Notes under the pieces: model-generated
The model's database searches: none
The model's input: the letters and a program-made list of their open reading frames with translations, nothing else
Told to the model about the DNA's origin: nothing
Shown here: in pieces, positions 56,994-64,000 of the stretch
Layout: each line of letters starts with the position of its first letter
Numbering within the stretch: position 1 is the first letter of the stretch
Position numbers and translations under genes: made by a program
NCBI GenBank assembly: GCA_023213315.1
Contig: JAKCPI010012715.1
Location: 43,004-107,003, forward strand
Length of the DNA stretch: 64,000 nt
From: Euborellia annulipes
Lineage: Eukaryota; Arthropoda; Insecta; Dermaptera; Anisolabididae
Direction: 5' to 3'

Positions 56994-57176
56994 TGGGTTA
57001 TTTCTTGGTAACGCCAATACTGCCTCTTCGATATTGGCATCTCTTAAACATTCAATAATCACTTTATCAGAGTGAAGCTGGCAATTCAATTGTGACGCAA
57101 TTTGGAGGGTGTGATTGCGTAAATTTGAAGAAAATCGCCACGGTGATGTGACACAACCGCTTTGGCTAATGACACG
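56994..57176 (-). CDS. Esterase B exon 5
   Basis: 183 bp, phase 0 at both ends. It encodes RVISQSGCVTSPWRFSSNLR, then IECLRDANIEEAVLALPRNN and P. It starts with the ISQSG strand after the nucleophile elbow. Acceptor ATTTCAG, donor CCA|GTAAGT. It aligns with esterase A exon 5. Confidence 0.92.
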
Positions 57177-57518
57177 CTGAAATTGAATATTCTTTTTTTA
57201 AGGATGAATCAAATATTAGTTCATTCAATGAATATAACTTTTCAATTTTAATTAAACTAATCCCCGACTTTTTTAATATTTTATAAACAAAGAGAATTTT
57301 TTTCCCTTTATTTGTGTTGATTAAAAGTGACAGATAATTTGGAATATTTCACCAAAGGATAGATATCAAATAACAAATATAATTTAAAAAAAAAAAAAAG
57401 AGAGAAATATTCGCAATAACCTGTTCAGTTCATTTCATGTACACAAAACCTTAAAAAAATGGACAATTTTATTTATTTTTTTTTTTAATCCAAAATAATT
57501 ATTATACTTTATTACAAT

Positions 57519-58099
57519 AGGTTTGTTCGTTTTTCGCAATTGGATGCACATTGGATGCCCATTGCCCGAAATGTGCTTAAAACGTTGTTTGATTAGAAAA
57601 AGTGGGCGGAGTTAGGACGGAGTTAGGGTAACTTCCTCTTAGTTTGATTCTATCCATTCTATCCTTGGGTAATTTCCCAGGTGTTTGGTTCAAAATTGAG
57701 CATCCATGGGCAAGCTCCCTAGTCCAGCCCCTCAAACAAGTGGGCCGAGTCTGGTAAGCACTTGCCCGCTCCCAGGTGTTTGATTTTCTCGCTTTGGGTG
57801 CCAGCGGACGCCAAAATTTACACGTGATTCAGAGCATGTGTAAATATAGGGTAAGAGAAAGTTCTACAGCTTGAAGTTAGCGACAAGTTAGCGCGGTTTT
57901 TTAGAAAAACTCATGTTCGCTTCCTTAATTTCGCGCAGCCCAAAGCACACCCCAGAACAGCACAAGAGCATCCAAAAGTAGCCTGAGGGCTATGTTAGTT
58001 TTCACATAGCAAGGGCGTGAGAAGGGGTGTATCTGGGGAAATGTGGGCTTGGGCTACTTGTGCCCATCCACGTCGGGCTTGAAAAGAACAAACCTAATA
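57519..58099. mobile_element. MITE-like element with TAGGTTTGTTC ends
   Basis: TAGGTTTGTTCGTTTT at the left and GAAAAGAACAAACCTA at the right are inverse. The interior is comparatively GC-rich (GGGCGGAGTTAGGACGGAG, GCCCATTGCCCG). hAT-like by its TAG...CTA ends, but flanking octamers do not match well. Confidence 0.5.
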
Positions 58100-58149
58100 T
58101 ATAAAATGCAGAAGTATTTTATAAATATTCACTTATATATAGCTTGAGC

Positions 58150-58930
58150 TTGAAGATTGAAATTTTATATTTAAATTAGGCACCCCCCCCTGAAATAAAC
58201 TTTTGATTAAAATCAGCCAAAAACTATTGTACTTTTTCATTTTTTTTTTCGCTTCAACGATTTTGATTAAAATACAAAAATCAATTAATTTTTAGATGCT
58301 CTTGAAAATGTATATTCTCATTTTGCCATTGAAATCTTATGAAGACCACTTTACTCTTGTACTTCATAGGAAAGATAGGAGAACTGGTGTGACACAGCCC
58401 TGTATATTCTGGTAAACAAGTACAGATTGCACCTTTAAGTTACCGAAAGAAAAAAAAAATCTGGTGTGACTGGTCGCACAGCACACAACTTTCTCTCTTA
58501 CCTTCGGTAATCGAAAGTTGTGTTCTGTACTTGTCACACCAGATTTTTCGAGTCGACATATATTTAGTTTCCGCCAATTCAAGATGTCAAATTTATAAAC
58601 ATGGGAAAATATTTATATTTTGTTACCATTTCTCCTATCTTTCCTATGGAGTACAAGAGTAAAGTGTGCTTCAAACAATTTTGAAAGAAAAATGAGAATA
58701 TACATTTGAAAGAGCATCTAAAAAATAATTGATTTTTGAATTTTAATCAAAATCGTTGAAGCGAATTTTGAGAAAATTGAAAAAAACTGAAAAAGTACAT
58801 CAGTAAAGTACTAGTACTCTTTGGCCGATTTTGATTAAAAGCTTATTTTCACGCCCTAGGGGGGTGTCTAACCTATATATAAAATTTCAACCTCATAACT
58901 CAATTGCTTTAATACCCCCCCCCCCTCCCC
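58150..58930. repeat. Two partial repeat B copies around a CTGGTGTGA hairpin
   Basis: 58150-58420 is on the minus strand and 58560-58930 on the plus strand; the hairpin at 58461-58548 lies between. Together they form a large inverted structure. A C-run follows at 58915-58930. DNA 58931-59270 has no gene. Confidence 0.6.
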
Positions 58931-59511
58931 GGGTCATAACCGAATTTTTGAATCGTTTGAATAAATTATTGTCTAGTAAAATTTTTAGAATTGATAATAA
59001 AATAGAAAGTTATAGGTCTATTTTAATGGGCATAGTTATATATACATTAATAATACCTCTGGCCAATGGGTAATATACCCAACATATTTTAATTAACCGA
59101 GATTAATTAAACTGGACGGAACAATCCAATTTAGCCATCAAATGTCCAGTTAGAAGGTTAAATCAAAACCAATAATCCCCTCGATGAAATATTTGATAGA
59201 TGAATAAATGAATGAATCTATTTATTATATAAATATAGAAAGATAGATGAAAAGAAAAAAAAAATCTGGCGTAATTGAAAGTTGTCACACCATCTGGCTT
59301 TAGGAGGCCTCATTGATCTGGTGTGACAAGCACAGAACACAACTTTCGATTACCGAAGGTAAGAGAAAATTGTGTGTTGTGCGTCCACTCACACCAGATT
59401 TTTTTTTTTTTAAATGGATTAAATTAGTGAGCATTTTACTTAATAGAAAGCATTTTGATTAATATTAAAATAATGAAAATTATATTTTATAAAAAAATGC
59501 AAAAAACGTTG

Positions 59512-60096
59512 CACTGTTAAATATTTTCAAGAAAACTTCATATACAAGTATAGGAACTCTGTTTCATAAACTGTTTATGAATAGTATATGAGAAAGTTCA
59601 ATTTGTTGCCAACCTAACAAATTTTTTGTATATTTTAAAATTAATTATTTTGGTAAAAATTGTTAATTTTAATTTTAATTTTTATAGCTATTTAGTTGAA
59701 TTACTTTATAATAATTATTTAATTAGTATGATTTTAATATACTTCATAAATATTTAAATAGTTTAGAGCGCGAATTTCAAACCAGAATTTAATAAATTTA
59801 AATTTGTGAAATAAATTTTAAAAGAATAATTTCAAGTTTCCTTAAAATAATATTAATAAAAATTCCTTGAGGTAGTCGAGTTATTTGAGAACGTTTAGAC
59901 CAGTGATTCTCAACTTGTCGCGGTACACTTTTAACGATTTCAAAATTTGGCGGCACACAAAGAAAAAGATAAGTTTAAAAGTTGGTAATTTGTTCATAAA
60001 CTTTTATATTAATTTTATTTCATATCCTGGGTATATTAAAATTAAATCACGAAAGTATATGAAAAATGATTGAAAATTCATATTTTTTTTACAGTG
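59512..60096. mobile_element. CACTGTTAAA-ended MITE, copy 2
   Basis: Near-identical to 51378-51959 except for small indels, and in the same orientation 8.1 kb away. Both lie in introns of esterase B. Confidence 0.68.
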
Positions 60097-60338
60097 TGTA
60101 TTATGAAAATTTTAATTTTATTTTTGAAATTTAATAAAGTCAAATTCATTAGTATACAATCTTTAATAATTAAATAAATTGGTGGCAAAGTAAAAAATAA
60201 ATTTAGGTATTTATTTAAAAATTGACGATCAAATAGGTACCCATTCCAAAAAAAAAAAAAAAAAAATAGTTCAGCATTCATGCAAAAGATGGCAGTTTAG
60301 TCTAATATCCGGTATTATCAGATCCCTTATTAGATTAC

Positions 60339-60532
60339 CTTGAAATAAATTTCCGAATCGCTTAGTAGATGCATTTGTACAGAGATTCCACCAGCACTCC
60401 AACCAAATATCGTCATTTTCTCCGGATCGCCGCCAAATTGTCGAATATTTTCATAAACCCATTTAAATACAAGCCTTTGATCTTTAAGTGCGATATTTCC
60501 TGGATAATCTTTTGTTCCTAAACTTAATGTTC
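60339..60532 (-). CDS. Esterase B exon 4 (nucleophile elbow)
   Basis: 194 bp, entering in phase 1 and leaving in phase 0. It encodes GTLSLGTKDYPGNIALKDQR, then IRQFGGDPEKMTIFGWSAGG. GWSAGG is the GxSxG elbow with Trp where Glu is usual. The 56-bp intron above it is the shortest in the gene. Acceptor AATTTTAG, donor AAG|GTAATC. Confidence 0.93.
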
Positions 60533-60588
60533 CTAAAATTGAAAAGAGAAAAATTATAAATTGAAATACCAAAAGATTTATAATTTAC

Positions 60589-60736
60589 CATAAATTCCGA
60601 GACGGTAATTGAATGTCACAAGAATGACATCATGTTGGAGGAGGTATTGGGGGCCGTTGGATTCTTCATTGCCATCTCCTTTCATGTAGCCTCCGCCGTG
60701 GACAAAAACCATCACAGGGAGCAAATCATCCTGATT
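60589..60736 (-). CDS. Esterase B exon 3 (oxyanion hole), first in window
   Basis: 148 bp, entering in phase 0 and leaving in phase 1. It encodes NQDDLLPVMVFVHGGGYMKG, then VILVTFNYRLGIYG. HGGGY is the oxyanion-hole motif. By comparison with esterase A, two more exons (signal peptide and the LNIYVP block) lie upstream. None was seen between 60737 and 64000, so they should be beyond the window. Confidence 0.92.
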
Positions 60737-61578
60737 CTATAACACAACAAAAAAAATATAGTATATAATTTGAAAGATTTCTTTTTTACAACGCTTTTAT
60801 TAACTTGCTTTCCTGTTTTTTTTTTTCCGACAAATCTGCAAATCGAAATTACGACCAGTTCTATTTAATCTAGAGCTTTGAAATTTTATACACATATGTA
60901 TCTCCCGTGACAATGCAATATTTGATATGTCTCATCTTTGTAGGTCAATTAATTTCAAAATGGCGGCCGATCAAAAAAAAAGAGGGGATACAATTTTATA
61001 ATCAAATATTTCTCTTCTTCTAAAATACAAATTGTCTTATTGTATCGTGTATATGTATATAACTCATACATATTAATATTTTATTACAAAAACTAAAAAA
61101 AGAATTAAATAAAATAATATAAAAAAAAAATTTAAAAACAACGCTTTTATAAATGTACTAAAAAAAAAGAAAAATAATTATGTATAATTTCTTTAAAATT
61201 ATATTAAAAATTAATATATGTTACTAAAACGAAAAGCGTTGGACGCGCAATTTGGGAACGCCTCGTAGAGGAAAAGAAAGAAGAGAAGAAGATAATTCTT
61301 AAATATTGTTTTTAAAGTTTTTTTTAATTTTTTTGTAAACAACATGTTAAAAATGTAGACCGATGTCCAAAAAAGGACAAGGTGGAATCAATAAATAAAT
61401 AAATAAATAAATAAAATACCATAGGCGGTTAGGCGAAACAGCTTGAAAAGTGACTCAAATGTACCAGTTAGATTAATTAATTTTTAAATAAATAAGATTT
61501 GGTGGCTGTGAATGTAATGGATTTTGATAGGGCAGGTTCAGCCAAATAAAAAGCCTTTATATGCTTCTCGACTCCGGA

Positions 61579-61613
61579 GACGTTTCGAGATATTTTTAAT
61601 GTCTCATCATCAG
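61579..61613 (-). ncRNA. Hammerhead ribozyme-like core H1
   Basis: CUGAUGA, stem II GAGA/UCUC, GAAAC, GUC; helix I CGGA/UCCG. It lies about 470 bp downstream of the GIY-YIG frame in the same transcript direction. Confidence 0.82.
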
Positions 61614-62081
61614 TCCGTCTACAAAATGTACATATAAATAAGTGATTATTTTTCGATATACAGTAAAAAGTATAAAATTCATTGTAATAAAATAAAAACA
61701 CACTTACATCGAAAATTAGCATAAAGGTAGTCGTTAATATACAGCATATGTACATATAAATTTTATATAATGAATACGCCTCGAAGCGTTCATGAGAGGA
61801 AATATTCTCAATAGTTAAAATTCATTGCTTTCATGCATTTATATATGATTTTTTAAAAAGTTTATTTCCAGAGCATCGAAAAGTTAATCCCGGTCAAAGT
61901 ATTAATACAGGCAAAAAATAGAACAAATTATTTTCTTCATTTCTTTACTCAAATATAAAATATCTAAATTTGACATTTCGGTTTTTATTTTTTGACCAAA
62001 CCAAATGGCTCAAGCCCACAATTCACCATATAAAATTGATAGATAAATTAATTAGTTGTTTATTTATTTTTATTTTTATTT

Positions 62082-62810
62082 TTAGCGCATGCCTGCCCCC
62101 GAGAAGAGAATCGCATCATACACGTTGCCCAGGGTCTCACAATCTGTGTGGAAATTAATGGCTTTACCCCCAAATGTTTTAATATAGCATTTTTCAAGCG
62201 TTAGGCGTTTGTCTGTATTTGTTTCTTTGGCTATTATCATTGCATTGTCATAATCGAATGAATGATTGTGTTCTAAACTGTGAAACGTCAACGCTGTTGA
62301 TCTTTTTTTATTTCTAATGCTATATTTATGTTCCTCCCGACGGATTGAAAATTTACGCCCCGTCTGACCCACGTAATAGGAACCAGGGTGTGGACAATCT
62401 AGACACTTAAACGCATATACAACACCTGTCTGATTGTCTAAAGTGATTTTGTCTTTTGTGTTGTATAGGCGCATCAATGTGCTGTTGGATTTAGGGGCCA
62501 ATACGATGTTAAAATCTTTAAATAGTTTTTTCATACTCTCTGTAACACCTGGAATGTATGATACAGAATAATATGTTCGGGGTGGATGGTCAACACTTTC
62601 CACAACATTGTGTTGTGTTTTATTTTTGTAATTTGAAACAATTTTGTTTATTAGTGACCTGGGATAGCCATTTTCTTGTGCCATATTATAGAAAATTTTT
62701 AAGTTTTCATTCACGAATATTTTGTCAGAGAGGGTGAAAATGCGTTTAACAAAATAATTTAAAGTATTGATCTTATAAGTGATGGGCACACAAGAACTGT
62801 AATTTGTCAA
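62082..62810 (-). CDS. Penelope-like element C-terminal ORF with GIY-YIG
   Basis: 242-residue open frame. Residues about 1-128 are the linker after the (missing) reverse transcriptase. From about 129 the GIY-YIG endonuclease follows: VVYAFKCLDCPHPGSYYVGQ, then TGRKFSIRREEH, HSLEHNHSFD and TLEKCYIKTFGG. In Penelope-like retroelements this domain nicks the target for reverse transcription. The ATG is probably not a natural start; the copy is 5'-truncated here. Confidence 0.88.
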   Translation of the reverse strand: MTNYSSCVPITYKINTLNYFVKRIFTLSDKIFVNENLKIFYNMAQENGYPRSLINKIVSNYKNKTQHNVVESVDHPPRTYYSVSYIPGVTESMKKLFKDFNIVLAPKSNSTLMRLYNTKDKITLDNQTGVVYAFKCLDCPHPGSYYVGQTGRKFSIRREEHKYSIRNKKRSTALTFHSLEHNHSFDYDNAMIIAKETNTDKRLTLEKCYIKTFGGKAINFHTDCETLGNVYDAILFSGAGMR

Positions 62811-62827
62811 TCTATTACTGGTGGTGG

Positions 62828-63166
62828 GTATATGCGTTTAAGTGTCTAGATTGTCCACACCCTGGTTCCTATTACGTGGGTCAGACGGGGCGTAAATTTT
62901 CAATCCGTCGGGAGGAACATAAATATAGCATTAGAAATAAAAAAAGATCAACAGCGTTGACGTTTCACAGTTTAGAACACAATCATTCATTCGATTATGA
63001 CAATGCAATGATAATAGCCAAAGAAACAAATACAGACAAACGCCTAACGCTTGAAAAATGCTATATTAAAACATTTGGGGGTAAAGCCATTAATTTCCAC
63101 ACAGATTGTGAGACCCTGGGCAACGTGTATGATGCGATTCTCTTCTCGGGGGCAGGCATGCGCTAA
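62828..63166 (+). pseudogene. GIY-YIG ORF, 5'-truncated inverted copy
   Basis: From YAFKCLDCPHPG to the same stop as 62082-62810, with an identical reading in the shared part. The open frame can be extended to 62804 but bases before 62828 do not belong to the element. It starts inside the domain, so it is not expected to work alone. Confidence 0.85.
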
Positions 63167-63636
63167 AAATAAAAATAAAAATAAATAAACAACTAATTAA
63201 TTTATCTATCAATTTTATATGGTGAATTGTGGGCTTGAGCCATTTGGTTTGGTCAAAAAATAAAAACCGAAATGTCAAATTTAGATATTTTATATTTGAG
63301 TAAAGAAATGAAGAAAATAATTTGTTCTATTTTTTGCCTGTATTAATACTTTGACCGGGATTAACTTTTCGATGCTCTGGAAATAAACTTTTTTAAAAAA
63401 ATCATATATAAATGCATGAGAGCAATGAATTTTAACTATTGAGAATATTTCCTCTCATGAACGCTTCGAGGCGTATTCATTATATAAAATTTATATGTAC
63501 ATATGCTGTATATTAACGACTACCTTTATGCTAATTTTCGATGTAAGTGTGTTTTTATTTTATTACAATGAATTTTATACTTTTTACTGTATATCGAAAA
63601 ATAATCACTTATTTATATGTACATTTTGTAGACGGA

Positions 63637-63671
63637 CTGATGATGAGACATTAAAAATATCTCGAAACGTC
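63637..63671 (+). ncRNA. Hammerhead ribozyme-like core H2
   Basis: Identical core to H1, on the plus strand in the right arm: CUGAUGA, stem II, GAAAC, GUC, and helix I CGGA/UCCG. Confidence 0.82.
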
Positions 63672-64000
63672 TCCGGAGTCGAGAAGCATATAAAGGCTTT
63701 TTATTTGGCTGAACCTGCCCTATCAAAATCCATTACATTCACAGCCACCAAATCTTATTTATTTAAAAATTAATTAATCTAACTGGTACATTTGAGTCAC
63801 TTTTCAAGCTGTTTCGCCTAACCGCCTATGGTATTTTATTTATTTATTTATTTATTTATTGATTCCACCTTGTCCTTTTTTTGGACATCGGTCTACATTT
63901 TTAACATGTTGTTTACAAAAAAATTAAAAAAAACTTTAAAAACAATATTTAAGAATTATCTGCTTCTCTTCTTTCTTCCTCTACGAGGCGTTCCCAAATT

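Larger units (their letters stand above)
61249..64000. mobile_element. Penelope-like head-to-head inverted pair (family H)
   Basis: Arms 61249-62420 and 62828-64000 are near-identical inverted copies (coordinates sum to about 125,248), separated by 407 bp present only in the left copy. Both read outward from the centre: coding sequence, then 3' region with a hammerhead core. The right arm runs off the window end. Both copies lack the reverse transcriptase. Confidence 0.85.

Noticed and set aside
62804..62827. Extension of the right-hand GIY-YIG frame to an upstream ATG
   Set aside because: Bases before 62828 lie outside the inverted arm; the ATG is incidental.

Overview
The window is AT-rich, intron-rich eukaryotic DNA, most likely from an insect. 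The evidence is two multi-exon carboxylesterase genes of the arthropod alpha-/juvenile-hormone-esterase type, one divergent ionotropic receptor (IR) chemosensory gene, tRNA-derived SINEs and a very dense load of nested transposons. I cannot fix the order or species from sequence alone.

Genes. Two paralogous carboxylesterase genes lie in tandem on the minus strand. Esterase A runs from its signal-peptide exon at 37329 down to at least 11585. Nine exons were read by splice site and reading frame, giving about 505 residues with Ser, Glu and His of the triad; its expected last exon was not found. Esterase B lies upstream: eight exons from 60736 down to a stop codon at 41245, with its first exons beyond the window. 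Shared introns fall at the same positions and phases in both genes, so this is a tandem duplication. Esterase B carries an in-frame TAA three codons after its catalytic His. A single-exon IR gene (26770-28515, plus strand) lies antisense inside intron 3 of esterase A.

Introns and intergenic DNA are almost entirely mobile elements, many nested. (1) Penelope-like (PLE) fragments, nearly always as head-to-head inverted pairs, each arm with a hammerhead-ribozyme-like core; the pair at 61249-64000 still encodes a GIY-YIG domain. A separate 199-bp hairpin (19917-20115) carries one such core and has its own target-site duplication. (2) At least eight hAT-type elements, most with 8-bp target duplications. 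(3) Helentron/DINE-1-like repeats with subterminal inverted repeats and a terminal hairpin, three of them close against esterase exons. (4) piggyBac-like TTAA MITEs, Tc1/mariner MITEs and a decayed mariner. (5) Two 5'-truncated LINEs, two solo LTRs and tRNA-derived SINEs. (6) A 15-copy minisatellite with higher-order structure next to the IR gene. Several insertions have an empty site in another copy of the host repeat within this window, so their boundaries and order can be read directly.

Layout: 1-11433 repeats only; 11585-37329 esterase A with the nested IR gene; 37330-41244 repeats; 41245-60736 esterase B (3' part); 60737-64000 intron or upstream DNA of esterase B filled by the PLE palindrome. 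I found no functional tRNA, rRNA or CRISPR array.
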